A DNA stretch of 64,000 nucleotides from JAHEFU01 sp041395205 (GCA_041395205.1 JAWLAZ010000002.1:616830-680829), one strand, 5' to 3'. Positions 41,502 through 51,467 are shown, counted from the first letter of the stretch. Program-made: numbers and translations. The notes: a model not told the origin generated them from the sequence alone.

Positions 41502-44500
41502 ATGGGCTTATTCGAAAAACTGTTCACGGGCTCAACCGGCAAGCAGACGGCGCGGATCAAGCAGGCATCCAAGCTCATGGAGGGCGGCAAGCTCGTGGAA
41601 GCGGCCGAACTCGTCAGTGAGCTGATGGCCGAGAATGCCGATGCCAAGACTGCTGAGGCCGAGCAGCGGGCGCAGGTCAGCACCCTGGCGATGGAGCTGT
41701 TCACAGCCTGGGTTTCCGCCGGCCGCTCCAATGAGGCACTGGCGCACGCGGAAAAGCTGGCCGGCTTTGACCCGCACCAGCTGCCGCCGATCGCCGACCG
41801 GCTGATTGACACGCGCTGGCTGGACCCACGCGTGTTCGAGCTGGTGCGCCATGCAGGGGAGCATGACAGCAATTCCAAGCGCCTGCTGCTGAACCTCGCC
41901 AAGAACCTCTACAGCCAGAAGGGTGAGAACCTTGACGAGACGGAGTTCCGCTTCCTGCGTGACACCGCGATCGCATATCCGCTCTGGAAGGACGGCCTGG
42001 GCGTGCTGGCCGACCACTACCTGCGTGACAACCGCCGCGACCCCGAGGCCCTGACGATCTACCGCAATGCCTACCAGAACCGCAAGGCGGACCGCCGCCT
42101 GCGCGAGGTGCTGCTCGAGAGCCTGATCATCAACAACGAGAAGGATGAATTCGCCGCCGGGGTCTACCGCGACGTGGTGGAGACTTCTGACAACCTGCAG
42201 GCCCTGCAGCTGCTGGCTAGCTACTACATCGAGCACGAGGACTTCCACCCGGGGACGATCCCCTACATCGAGCGTGCCCTGGAGCGCGGCAAGCTCGAGA
42301 ACGAAGTGCTGCAGAAGCTGACCGACCTGGCGCTCAACAGCGGGCTGGACTTCCTTGACAAGCTCGGGATGTGCCTCGCGATCTACCGCCAGGGCTTCTC
42401 GGACCGCAACCTGCTGACCTTCCTCTCCGACAAGCTCGCCGAAAGCAACAAGTTTGACGACGAAGCGATCGAGATCATGACGCGGGCCTTCGAGCAGCGC
42501 ACGGTCACGAAGCGCGCGGTGCTGATCCTCACCGAGCACTGCCTTGCCAACGACCGCGAGGACGACTTCGCGATGCGGGTCTACGAGAGCTACCTCTCGC
42601 AGTGGCCGGACCGCCCGCAGCGCCGGATCTACCAGATCCTCGCGCACCAGTATGCCGAGCTGACCCGCGTTGACGACCAGGCGCAGAAGATCTACGAGGA
42701 GGCCCTGGTTGACAACCCGACCGACCCCGTGATCTGCGCGATCCTGGCGCGGGCCTACCATGCCGCCGACCGCCGTGACGAAGCGGCGGACATGATCTAC
42801 AAGCAGGCCTTCCAGTTCGTCGACGAGGACGTGCGGCGCATGCTGGCCGGAATCCTCGCCGAGATCAGGCTGGAGGCCAAGGCCTACAACGCCGAGACCC
42901 TCAACTACCTGATGGTGCTCGGCCGTCCCGAGAAGGGGCCGCTGGCCAGGGAATACGACGAAGCGCTCACGAACTGCTTCCTGAATACGGGACGCCGCGG
43001 CGAGCAGGCCCAGCAGGCCTACTACATGCTGTTCGAGCGTACGGAGAAATCCGACGACATCAACCCGCGCCTCGTGGAGCTGCTGGCCGAGATCATCCTC
43101 GAATCCGGCGTGCGCCCTGAGAGCGGCAGCGTGGAAATGCGGGTCTACCGCAAGCTCTTCGAACTGAAGAAGTTCAGCACCCCGGAGGAGATCTCCTTCG
43201 TGCTGATGTCTGACCTGATCAACACCGGCTCGGAGGGCAGCCTGCTGCTGAACGTCGCCGTGCGCTGCTTCGAGGCTGACAGTGACCGCCTGACGGAGAC
43301 CCTGGCGCTGTCCGGACGCGCGCCGGTGCTGCAGGACATCGGCGATTTCTTCATCGAGCACTTCAACTACCCGCTGGCCAGCCGCGCCTATGAGGATGCG
43401 GCAAGACTCAGCCCCAGCAGCATCACGACCTTCAAGCTCGCCAAGATCTACATCATGGAGGGCCGGGCCGAGGAGGCGATCCGCCTGCTGGACAGCCTGG
43501 ACAGCTCCGAGTTCGGTGCGAAGCGCGACTACTGGGTGGCCGCCGCGCACCAGATGCTCGGCCAGGTGAAGGAAGCCGGCAGCCTGCTGGCGAAGCTGGA
43601 AAGCGCGGACGAGATCCCGGACTTCCTGCTGGAGCTGCGCAGCTCCATCAATGAGGAACTGGATGGCAACCTTGAGAAGGGGCTGGAGGGCTACCTGCGC
43701 CTGGTGCGCGACCCGCGCCTGCTCAAGTTCCAGCGCTGGCTGGGCCTGCAGATCGGGATTGTCAGGATCCGGCTCGGACAGCTGGACGAGGCGATCCAGC
43801 ACCTCGAGGAGATCCTGCGCCTCAACCCGAGCGGCCGCGCCGAGCAGGTCTTCCTCTCGCTCGCGCTGTTCTTCCAGGCGCACAACCTGCTGCGCGCTGA
43901 CAAGCTCAGCGAGGGCCTGCCGCTGTTCACCCGCGCCGTGGAGGTCAACCGCAATGACCGCACGCTGCGCCAGGTGATCGTGGACGTGCTGCGGCTCTAC
44001 GGCGAGAAGGCCTTCTTCGCCCGCGACCTGGACCGCGCCACCCGCGTGCTGGATGTCTCACACCGCATCCTGCCGAACCAGATGCTGACAAAGACTTACC
44101 TGGCCTACGCCTACCACCTCAAGAAGGAATACGCGAAGGCCATCATCTATTACCGCGAGATCTCCTGGAACGATGAGGACCCGGCGCTGGAGCGCTCCAA
44201 CGCCTACGCCTACATGCTCAACCAGCAGCCCGACAAGGCCTGGCGGGTGTTCCTGGATCTCGCCAAGCGTGGCAACTTGCTCGTTGACAACTTCCCGCGC
44301 ATGGTGGACTGCTTCCTGAGCGATGCGGAGGCCGCGGGCGGCAAGGTCTGGCAGAACGTGGACTTCCCCACGGACAGCCCGCCGCTGATGCAGGCCGCGG
44401 TGCTGATCCACGACGGGCTGTATGAGCGTGCCGTGACCCTGCTCGATGTGCTGCAGAAGAAGGACCCGCATGATACGCAGGTCCACTGGTACCTCGGGCG

Positions 44501-45479
44501 GGCCTACAGTGCGATGAACAAGCGCGACATGGCCGTGCACCACTGGAAGGAACTGCTGAAGATCTGCGCCCAGGCCAACAGCGCCGCCGACAAGAAGATC
44601 CGCCAGTTCACCGAGATCGGCATGGCCTTCCTCGAGTCCGGCTACGCCCAGGAGGCGATGCAGACCTGGGAGACCCTGCACAAGGTGGATGAGAGCAACC
44701 CGGACCTGCCGGTGCTGTATGCCGCCACGCTGGACCTGAATGCCTACCAGCTCGCCCGCAAGGACCAGCACAAGCTGGCGCTGGAGGAATGGAAGAAGGC
44801 GCTCAAGTTCGATGAGGACAACGCCGCGATCCAGCAGAACCTCTCGATCGGCTGGCTGCAGCTCGGCAACTACGAGGAGTGCACGCGCTCCTTCCACCGC
44901 CTCGGCAAGACCTGGCAGGTGATGATCAACCAGAATCCGCGCCGCTATGGCCATCTCTCGCAGGACATCAACACCATCGAGAAGGCCATGAACACCTTCG
45001 CACTCACGAAGGGCCGCCCGGAGTTCGACCTGACGAAGGTCCGGGCCGAGGACAGCATCGCCTTCTTCCAGAAGGCCAACCAGTTCTACTGGATGCTGAG
45101 CCTCGACAAGAATGCCACCGAGAGCCAGATCGAGCGCGAGTACTTCCGCCTGATCAAGATCTTCAACCCCGAGCGCCATGCGGACGACTTCATGCTGGTG
45201 GAGGAGGCCTACACGAACCTCTTCGCCAACAAGAAGAAGCGCCAGGCGATCAACCTCTTCGTCTACAACCCGGTGGATGTCGAGGCCACGCGCGGGCGGC
45301 TCACCAAGCTGCCGCGCGACGGCAGGATCAGCTTCGAGACCCTGCCGATGCCGAAGAGCGTGCCGGACCCGGATTACTCGCAGCTTGAGCCCTGGAAGGC
45401 CGACGAAGGCGAGCTGACGGCCCCGCTGCGCGAGCTGCTGAGCATCAACCTGAAGATTCCCGACGGGGCCCTGGTGTGA
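41502..45479 (+). CDS. Giant TPR protein with degenerate J domain, inside the dnaJ-grpE interval
   Basis: A 1325-residue cytoplasmic protein built almost wholly of TPR-like helical pairs (for example GQLDEAIQHLEEILRLNPSG and KEYAKAIIYYREISW). At about 1188-1253 there is a J-like domain: FYWMLSLDKNATESQIEREY, then FRLIKIFNPERHADDFMLVE and EAYTNLFANKKKRQA. The HPD that activates Hsp70 is NPE here, so it should not stimulate ATPase in the normal way. It lies between dnaJ and grpE and overlaps grpE by 4 bases, so it is made with the DnaK machine. It may be a client or ribosome scaffold; unknown. The start at 41502 lacks a good ribosome site; TATAAA near 41426 may be an extra promoter. Confidence 0.85.
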   Translation: MGLFEKLFTGSTGKQTARIKQASKLMEGGKLVEAAELVSELMAENADAKTAEAEQRAQVSTLAMELFTAWVSAGRSNEALAHAEKLAGFDPHQLPPIADRLIDTRWLDPRVFELVRHAGEHDSNSKRLLLNLAKNLYSQKGENLDETEFRFLRDTAIAYPLWKDGLGVLADHYLRDNRRDPEALTIYRNAYQNRKADRRLREVLLESLIINNEKDEFAAGVYRDVVETSDNLQALQLLASYYIEHEDFHPGTIPYIERALERGKLENEVLQKLTDLALNSGLDFLDKLGMCLAIYRQGFSDRNLLTFLSDKLAESNKFDDEAIEIMTRAFEQRTVTKRAVLILTEHCLANDREDDFAMRVYESYLSQWPDRPQRRIYQILAHQYAELTRVDDQAQKIYEEALVDNPTDPVICAILARAYHAADRRDEAADMIYKQAFQFVDEDVRRMLAGILAEIRLEAKAYNAETLNYLMVLGRPEKGPLAREYDEALTNCFLNTGRRGEQAQQAYYMLFERTEKSDDINPRLVELLAEIILESGVRPESGSVEMRVYRKLFELKKFSTPEEISFVLMSDLINTGSEGSLLLNVAVRCFEADSDRLTETLALSGRAPVLQDIGDFFIEHFNYPLASRAYEDAARLSPSSITTFKLAKIYIMEGRAEEAIRLLDSLDSSEFGAKRDYWVAAAHQMLGQVKEAGSLLAKLESADEIPDFLLELRSSINEELDGNLEKGLEGYLRLVRDPRLLKFQRWLGLQIGIVRIRLGQLDEAIQHLEEILRLNPSGRAEQVFLSLALFFQAHNLLRADKLSEGLPLFTRAVEVNRNDRTLRQVIVDVLRLYGEKAFFARDLDRATRVLDVSHRILPNQMLTKTYLAYAYHLKKEYAKAIIYYREISWNDEDPALERSNAYAYMLNQQPDKAWRVFLDLAKRGNLLVDNFPRMVDCFLSDAEAAGGKVWQNVDFPTDSPPLMQAAVLIHDGLYERAVTLLDVLQKKDPHDTQVHWYLGRAYSAMNKRDMAVHHWKELLKICAQANSAADKKIRQFTEIGMAFLESGYAQEAMQTWETLHKVDESNPDLPVLYAATLDLNAYQLARKDQHKLALEEWKKALKFDEDNAAIQQNLSIGWLQLGNYEECTRSFHRLGKTWQVMINQNPRRYGHLSQDINTIEKAMNTFALTKGRPEFDLTKVRAEDSIAFFQKANQFYWMLSLDKNATESQIEREYFRLIKIFNPERHADDFMLVEEAYTNLFANKKKRQAINLFVYNPVDVEATRGRLTKLPRDGRISFETLPMPKSVPDPDYSQLEPWKADEGELTAPLRELLSINLKIPDGALV

Positions 45480-46150
45480 AGCAGACAGAGCGCTCCGAAC
45501 GGCTTGCCAGGCTGATCGCTGAAATTGACTTCAGTTCTGAGCAATACTATAATCTCTTTCCTGTCGAGGATTCAGTCCAGCCCTCGCCCGACCTGTCGTC
45601 CGAGGTCTGGACAAACGTCTCATCCGTGATGGCGGATGTGGGCAAGCTGCGTGCGGAACTCTCGAGGCTGCGCCTCGGTGTCGAGCAGCTGCGGATGCCC
45701 GCGATTGAAGCCATCGGACTGGACCGCACGGCCGAGCAGCTGCGCAGCCTGGAAATGAAGATCAGGCCGCTGGAGCAGCTCATGTCACGGTCCGAGGATG
45801 AGTCGCAGATCAAGCGGCTCTTCAAGGACCTGCTGATCGCCGTGGATTCCCTCGACCGGGTGTTTGAGCTGATGGAGAAGCAGCCGGGCAGCGTGCCCCA
45901 GGGTGTGATGACCGGCCTGCAGTCCGTCTATCAGCTTATTCAGGACACCTTCAGCCGGCATGGCCTGAAGCAGATGCAGATCGACGCCGCGTTCGATCCG
46001 CACCAGCATCTGGCGATGGGAACCGAGCCGCACCCCGGGAAACGGGACGGCGAGATCTCCCGTGTGCTGCTGAAGGGTTACATGTTTGGCGAGCATGTCT
46101 TCCGCACCGCCCAGGTGGTGGTGGTCAGGAATGACGAAACAAAGGCTTGA
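45476..46150 (+). CDS. grpE: GrpE-like nucleotide exchange factor
   Basis: A 224-residue protein. Residues about 50-110 are a long coiled coil (VMADVGKLRAELSRLRLGVE). The C-terminal part is recognisably GrpE: LLIAVDSLDRVFELMEKQPG, then VYQLIQDTFSRHGLKQMQ, FDPHQHLAMGT, ISRVLLKGYMFGEHVFRTAQ, VVV. GrpE drives ADP release from DnaK. Compared with classical GrpE the N-terminus is longer and diverged. GTG start inside the stop of the TPR gene (GTGA). Confidence 0.9.
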   Translation: MKQTERSERLARLIAEIDFSSEQYYNLFPVEDSVQPSPDLSSEVWTNVSSVMADVGKLRAELSRLRLGVEQLRMPAIEAIGLDRTAEQLRSLEMKIRPLEQLMSRSEDESQIKRLFKDLLIAVDSLDRVFELMEKQPGSVPQGVMTGLQSVYQLIQDTFSRHGLKQMQIDAAFDPHQHLAMGTEPHPGKRDGEISRVLLKGYMFGEHVFRTAQVVVVRNDETKA

Positions 46151-46242
46151 CCGGCAGGGTCAGATGAATGATGGCCTGCGAGGGTTGTAGCCGGACACGG
46201 GCAGAGTATTTGAAGCCGGCCTGATCCGGTAAGGAGACATAG

Positions 46243-47988
46243 ATGGGTCAAATTGTTGGAATCGACCTCGGCACGACGAACTCGCTGATTGCGGCCATCA
46301 TTGACGGCCAGCCCCAGCTCATTCCCAATGAGCGCGGCAAGTTCATCACCCCGTCCGTCGTCGGCTTCACCGAGACCGGTGAGCTGCTCGTCGGAGAGCC
46401 GGCCAAGAACCAGGCCGTTGCCAACCCGGAGCGCACCATCACCAGCATCAAGCGCCTGATGGGCACCGACCGCCGCATCAGCATCGGTGACAAGGAATTC
46501 TCCCCGCAGGAAATCAGCGCGGTGATCCTGAAGAAGCTGAAGCTGGATGCCGAGACCTACCTCAACGACATCGTCGAGGAGGCTGTGATCACGGTCCCGG
46601 CCTACTTCACCGATGCCCAGCGCCAGGCCACCAAGGATGCCGGTGAGATCGCCGGCTTCAAGGTTGAGCGTATCCTCAACGAGCCCACGGCCGCCGCCCT
46701 GGCCTACGGTTTCGAGCGCGGCGAGGCCAAGACCATCATGGTCTACGACCTTGGTGGAGGCACGTTCGATGTCTCCGTGATCCGCCTCGTGGACGGTGCC
46801 TTCAAGGTGCTGGCCACCACCGGCAACAACAACCTCGGTGGTGACGACTTCGACTACCGTGTGGTTGAGTTCCTGATTGACCGCTTCAAGGAGAAGGAGA
46901 AGATCGACCTGCGCTCGATCTCCGATGTCTCCCAGCAGCGCGCGATCATGCAGCGTCTCAAGGAAGCCGCGGAGAACGCGAAGATCGACCTTTCGAGCCT
47001 GCTTGAGACGAACATCAACCTGCCCTTCATCTACACCGGCGGCGATGAGCCGCTGCACCTCAATGAAACCCTGACCCGCGCCAAGTATGAGGACCTGGTG
47101 CAGGACCTGGTGGACCAGACCCTGCAGCCGATGGAGCTGGCGCTCAGTGACGCCAACCTCAAGCCCGAGGACCTCGGCGCCGTGATCCTCGTGGGCGGCA
47201 TGACCCGCACGCCCGCCGTGGGCCGCCTGGTGAAGAACGTCACCGGCAAGGAAGCCTACACGGACATCAACCCGGAGGAGTGCGTCGCCGCCGGCGCCGC
47301 GATCCAGGCCGGGATCAAGCGCGGTAACCTGGAGGAGCTGGTGGTGGTCGACGTGGCCCCCTTCACGCTGGGCATCGAAACGGAGAACAACCGCTTCAGC
47401 CCGATCATCAGCCGCAACACCTCCATCCCCTGCTCCGAGAAGAAGCTCTACAAGACGACCATCGACGGCCAGACCGAAGCCCTGGTGCATGTGCTGCAGG
47501 GCGAGAGCATGAAGGCCACGGAGAACTCCAGCCTCGGCGAGTTCGTGCTGGGCGGGATCTCCACCGGCATGGCCGGTGAGAGCCTGGTCGAGGTCAGCTT
47601 CGACTACGACGTGAACGGCATCGTGAAGGTCACCGCCAAGGACCGCGCCACCGGCGTGGGCAAGGGCATCACCATCAAGGCCTCCAAGCAGCGCCTGACC
47701 GGTGAGGACATCTCCGACGCCGAGCGTGAAGTGGCCCAGATGAGCGGTGCGCTGATCGCGCAGCGTGAGAAGGGCAAGATCCTCTTCGAGAGCCAGGGTG
47801 TCTACGAGAAGCTGAAGACCCTCACGAAGCAGGTCGTCGACGGCCAGAAGAAGATGAACGAGATGGAGCTGTCCAAGCTGCGCTCGCTCACCGAGGACCT
47901 CGAGAAGGCGATCCGCGCCGAGGAAGAGGCCGAGATCGAGAAGCTGATGCACACCTCCGCCCTGATCCTGTCTGACTGGGGCATGTAG
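46243..47988 (+). CDS. dnaK: Hsp70 chaperone DnaK, compact form
   Basis: A 581-residue Hsp70. ATPase domain motifs: GIDLGTTNSLIAA, VPAYFTDAQRQATKDAGEIA, LNEPTAAALAYG, VYDLGGGTFDVSVIRL, VILVGGMTRTPAVGRLV. The linker reads LVVVDVAPFTLGIET, and the substrate domain is complete enough. It is shorter than the usual 610-640 residues: a short insert region in the ATPase domain and no disordered acidic tail; the end is HTSALILSDWGM. GTAAGGAGACATAG precedes the ATG. It sits in the operon with its co-chaperones, with a 92-base gap after grpE. Confidence 0.95.
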   Translation: MGQIVGIDLGTTNSLIAAIIDGQPQLIPNERGKFITPSVVGFTETGELLVGEPAKNQAVANPERTITSIKRLMGTDRRISIGDKEFSPQEISAVILKKLKLDAETYLNDIVEEAVITVPAYFTDAQRQATKDAGEIAGFKVERILNEPTAAALAYGFERGEAKTIMVYDLGGGTFDVSVIRLVDGAFKVLATTGNNNLGGDDFDYRVVEFLIDRFKEKEKIDLRSISDVSQQRAIMQRLKEAAENAKIDLSSLLETNINLPFIYTGGDEPLHLNETLTRAKYEDLVQDLVDQTLQPMELALSDANLKPEDLGAVILVGGMTRTPAVGRLVKNVTGKEAYTDINPEECVAAGAAIQAGIKRGNLEELVVVDVAPFTLGIETENNRFSPIISRNTSIPCSEKKLYKTTIDGQTEALVHVLQGESMKATENSSLGEFVLGGISTGMAGESLVEVSFDYDVNGIVKVTAKDRATGVGKGITIKASKQRLTGEDISDAEREVAQMSGALIAQREKGKILFESQGVYEKLKTLTKQVVDGQKKMNEMELSKLRSLTEDLEKAIRAEEEAEIEKLMHTSALILSDWGM

Positions 47989-48593
47989 TGCTGGTCCTGG
48001 ACGCCTGTCCACTCTGCAGAACGACGCTCACACAGGGCGCGAGTGCCTGTCCCGGCTGCGGGGCGGATCTCGCGCCCTGGTCATCCATTGCGGCGGCCAG
48101 CGCCAGCTATGTGACTGCTGCGCGTGAACACATCACCCAGGGACGGCTGGAGCAGGCGGAAGCCATCATCAGCCGCCTCGGCCAGCTCAGCGAGATTGAT
48201 CCGCAGCTGCTGGCTTCGCTGAAGTGCCGCCTCGCCCTGGCCTGCCAGGACTCCGGGATGGCCCGCGAACTGCTGCCGCAGCTCAGCAGTGCGGAACAGC
48301 TGCTGCTCGCGGAACAGCTCAGCGAACTGGAACAGCGCGAGGCCCTGGCACGCGAACTCTACAACCAGGCCCTGACCGCGGCCCGGCGCGGGGAATACGT
48401 GCGCGCCGCCCGCCAGATGGAGATCTGCACCAGGCACCTGAGCTCGGACCCGGCACTCTGGGAGCTGAAGCTGAAACTGGACCTGAAGTGCGCCTACTAC
48501 CTGCGCGTCTACGCCGATCTCAGGGCCCTGGACCGCCTCAATGCCCGTCCTGCGGCCTGGCTGCAGCTGGAAAGCCTGCTGCCGCCTGTGTGA
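47988..48593 (+). CDS. Zinc-ribbon and TPR-like protein closing the chaperone operon
   Basis: A 201-residue soluble protein. Residues 7-28 are a zinc ribbon with two CxxC pairs (CPLC and CPGC). The rest consists of helical pairs of TPR kind (REHITQGRLEQAEAIISRLG, YNQALTAARRGEYVRAARQM). It starts with GTG that shares one base with the dnaK stop, so it is coupled to dnaK. Not a known Hsp70 partner; zinc ribbon plus TPR suggests protein binding, perhaps together with the giant TPR protein. Confidence 0.75.
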   Translation: MLVLDACPLCRTTLTQGASACPGCGADLAPWSSIAAASASYVTAAREHITQGRLEQAEAIISRLGQLSEIDPQLLASLKCRLALACQDSGMARELLPQLSSAEQLLLAEQLSELEQREALARELYNQALTAARRGEYVRAARQMEICTRHLSSDPALWELKLKLDLKCAYYLRVYADLRALDRLNARPAAWLQLESLLPPV

Positions 48594-48623
48594 CTTACAG
48601 GGCGCTGGGACAAGGTTCAGGAT

Positions 48624-48755
48624 TCACCACAAAGTCACGAAGGACACGAAGGATTACTCAGGATCACAAAGACTACTTTGTGTACGCAATTGATTACTTT
48701 GTGAGCCTGGTGCACTTCGTGCTTGAACTTCGCTTGCATGACTGCTCATTGCCTC
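48624..48755. repeat. CACGAAGG repeat and inverted copy
   Basis: TCACGAAGGACACGAAGG near 48636 and an inverted CACTTCGTGCTTGAACTTCG near 48713. Between them is a CACAAAG/CTTTGTG hairpin (about 48665-48683). No gene. Confidence 0.65.
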
Positions 48756-48790
48756 AAAAAAAAACCGCCCCCCCGAATGGGGAGGCGGTT
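48756..48790 (-). terminator. Intrinsic terminator of the PKD/kelch operon
   Basis: On the minus strand AACCGCCTCCCC pairs with GGGGGGCGG and is followed by nine T. It is 35 bases after the stop at 48825. Confidence 0.93.
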
Positions 48791-48824
48791 GGGTTAGACA
48801 GTCTGACTCGGGAATCAACCGGGC

Positions 48825-51467
48825 TCAGGGAGCAGCCGGAAGATCCACGGTGTACAGGTACTGGAACTGGTAGAGATCCGACTTGTCGTTGTCGTTCAGG
48901 TCGGAACCACCATGGTAGACGATCACGCTGTTGAGGGCACCACCGAGATCCACACTACCCGGGGCGGGCAGCGCGGCACTCGCGGCGTTCTCGGTGCGGG
49001 CATCCACACCACCGGTGTTCGGCAGCGGGGCGGTGTAGCTCCAGACGCCGGTGACCGGGTCAAAGACCTCAGCGGTATTGACCATCTGCTTCTGGCTGGT
49101 GTCGAAGGGATAGAAGGCACCGCCGATCACATAGATCTTGCCGCCGATCACATGCGCGACATGACCGCTGCGGGCTTCCTTCAGGGGCGGACCTTCGACC
49201 CAGAGGCCGCTGGAGAGGTTGAGGATCTCCATCGTGGCGGTGGACTGGCCACTGGCGCCACGGCCACCCATCACGTAGATGAAGCCGTTCAGGTAGACAG
49301 CAGCTCCATCGTAGCGCGGGGTCAGCATGTCGGCATTGAGGTTCGCGTACTCAGGCAGGAACAGCGGCGGGCGGGCCGGGTTGTGGCTCCAGAGGCTGCC
49401 GTTCACTTCATTGACATTGCCGGGGCTGAAACCGCCGAGATAGACGAAGTTCAGCGGCAGGCCGCCGTCGAAGCTGCTGTAGCGGGGCCAGGTCTGGGGG
49501 ACCATCACGCCCATCGCTTCCTTGCGCGGGCCGCCACCGATGTTGTTTCCGGCAATTGACCAACCGGTGTTGCCGTCGAAGGCCGGCGCAGCGATCAGCT
49601 CGGCGAAGCGCAGCACGCCGTCGACGACGTTCTCACCACCGAGGTACCAGAGGGTCGGGTTGTCCTGCTCCTCATTGGCACTGATCCAGGCGAAGCCACC
49701 CGTGGCCTGCTGGACCATGGGCTGGACCTTCGCTGCCGAGCTTTCCAGCCCGATCTCGATGGTGCCGGCCTGGTCAGGCTGGGCATAGGGCTGCACGAAC
49801 AGCTCGGACGTGCTGAGCGGGTTGCCATTGCTTTCACCGCCCATCAGGCGGAAGCGGCGCTCGGCCAGGAAGTTGCCATTGCCACCGCCGGCCTGGGCGG
49901 TGTAGGTGCCAAGCATCTGGTGATGGCTGCGGGGCACGAGGGCATACTCACCACCGACGCTCAGCTTGGTGCGCTGCACCAGGCTGACCGGGGCGTTGAG
50001 CACGACCTCATCAACCACCGTGGCATTCTGCAGGGCCCGGACACGGATCACCGCGCCGTAGTAGCCGACTGCAGGCCAGGTGGTGCCGTCGAAGGTCGCG
50101 GTGTAGCTGAAGCTGCCACCGCTGACGGGCTCGAAACCGGTCGGCTGATCCGCCAGGTCGGGGAAGTCGACGTTGCCGTCATTGTCGACATCCACCTGGT
50201 AGACGTACTCACCGGTGCTGCCGCTTACGTCGTAGTCCCAGGTGACGGAAGTGCTGTCGCTGCGGCCGGTGACGACGTCATACTGCAGCGGCGGGTTCTC
50301 GGAGAAGGCACCGCCGGCGCTGCTCACGCCATACTGACCGGTCACGTTGAGCTCGGTGTTGATCTGCGCCACGTTGCGGGACAGGATGTCCACGCTGCGG
50401 CTGCGGATCCGGCCCGTACCGTCGATGACCTGCACCTTGAGGGTGTAGGACTTCTCGGTCTCGGCATGGGCGTAGGGATTCACGAAGATCTTCTTCTCGA
50501 GATCGTAGTAGGGAATCGTCGGAGAGATGTCGCTGCTGTCGAAGTTGTTGTCGCTCTGGTAATCCCAGTAGTACTCGAAGGGAGCCACACCGGGCTTCTT
50601 CGGGTCAACAACCACGGACAGGTCCAGGGTCGGCTCGACACCGACCGCGGGCAGCTTGGCGCCACTCGGGTCCCACTCCAGGATCACGCGCCCGCCACTG
50701 GGGCTCGGGTTGGTGGTCAGGATGATGTCGAAGTCCGGCACCGGGTCAGGCCCGATCTCAGGATTGGCCTTCTGGACGGGCACCAGCACCTCGGACTGCG
50801 CTTCCTCACCCTTCTCATTGATCACGGAAAGCCCGACGAGGAAAACCTTCACACCATCGCCATCGTAGAAGAAGGTGTTCTGCGGATTCTGGACGGTGCT
50901 GTCCACGATGCCATCGCCGTTGAAGTCCCACTCATAGCTGAGCGTGCTCCCACCCTCTGCGTTGGTGCGGAAGTAGACCGGAGAACCGCTGCGGAATTCG
51001 TAACTGCCGTCGACATTCTGGAAGTCCGAGAGGATGTCGATACCGCCGATCACCACTTCACCGGAAGCGTTCACGAGAACGTTCACCAGTGAGCTGGAGA
51101 CCTCGGTGCCCTCGCTGTCGACGACCTTCACGAAGGCCTCATAGGAGGTTGCTCCACCGGCATCAGCCTGGTTCAGGAAGTACTGGTTCGAGACACTGAC
51201 CGTCCTGTCGAAGCTGTTGTTGATGTAGCGGTCCGGCGCGGCATCATTGTTGAAGTCGAATGAGTAGTAGAACGGGGCCACGCCGCCGGAGACATTCGTG
51301 GTGAATATCACCGAGAGCGGACTTGCTCCACTACTGGGCTGGGCGGACAGGAATTTCAGCGTAAGCGGTCCATCCGCAGGCGTACCCTCTCCACCGCCGC
51401 TGCCACCGCAGGCATTCGCCAGCAGGGACAGCAGCAGGATTGCTATCAGTGCGATCAAGCGTTTCAC
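48825..51467 (-). CDS. Large PKD/kelch lipoprotein 1
   Basis: An 880-residue lipoprotein (signal peptide LIALIAILLLSLLANAC). The N-terminal half has four or so PKD-like beta-sandwich units with WDFNGDG-type turns (YSFDFNNDAAPD, YEWDFNGDGIVD, WDYQSDNNFDSSD). The C-terminal part is a kelch-like propeller: DGAAVYLNGFIYVMGGRGAS, MEILNLSSGLWVEGPPL, ARSGHVAHVIGGKIYVIGGA, AEVFDPVTGVWSYTAPLP. Start GTG 51467, because GGAGG lies 8 bases before it and the signal peptide begins there. It is cotranscribed with the similar gene upstream. Probably a surface-exposed adhesion or glycan-binding protein; the target is unknown. Confidence 0.83.
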   Translation of the reverse strand: MKRLIALIAILLLSLLANACGGSGGGEGTPADGPLTLKFLSAQPSSGASPLSVIFTTNVSGGVAPFYYSFDFNNDAAPDRYINNSFDRTVSVSNQYFLNQADAGGATSYEAFVKVVDSEGTEVSSSLVNVLVNASGEVVIGGIDILSDFQNVDGSYEFRSGSPVYFRTNAEGGSTLSYEWDFNGDGIVDSTVQNPQNTFFYDGDGVKVFLVGLSVINEKGEEAQSEVLVPVQKANPEIGPDPVPDFDIILTTNPSPSGGRVILEWDPSGAKLPAVGVEPTLDLSVVVDPKKPGVAPFEYYWDYQSDNNFDSSDISPTIPYYDLEKKIFVNPYAHAETEKSYTLKVQVIDGTGRIRSRSVDILSRNVAQINTELNVTGQYGVSSAGGAFSENPPLQYDVVTGRSDSTSVTWDYDVSGSTGEYVYQVDVDNDGNVDFPDLADQPTGFEPVSGGSFSYTATFDGTTWPAVGYYGAVIRVRALQNATVVDEVVLNAPVSLVQRTKLSVGGEYALVPRSHHQMLGTYTAQAGGGNGNFLAERRFRLMGGESNGNPLSTSELFVQPYAQPDQAGTIEIGLESSAAKVQPMVQQATGGFAWISANEEQDNPTLWYLGGENVVDGVLRFAELIAAPAFDGNTGWSIAGNNIGGGPRKEAMGVMVPQTWPRYSSFDGGLPLNFVYLGGFSPGNVNEVNGSLWSHNPARPPLFLPEYANLNADMLTPRYDGAAVYLNGFIYVMGGRGASGQSTATMEILNLSSGLWVEGPPLKEARSGHVAHVIGGKIYVIGGAFYPFDTSQKQMVNTAEVFDPVTGVWSYTAPLPNTGGVDARTENAASAALPAPGSVDLGGALNSVIVYHGGSDLNDNDKSDLYQFQYLYTVDLPAAP

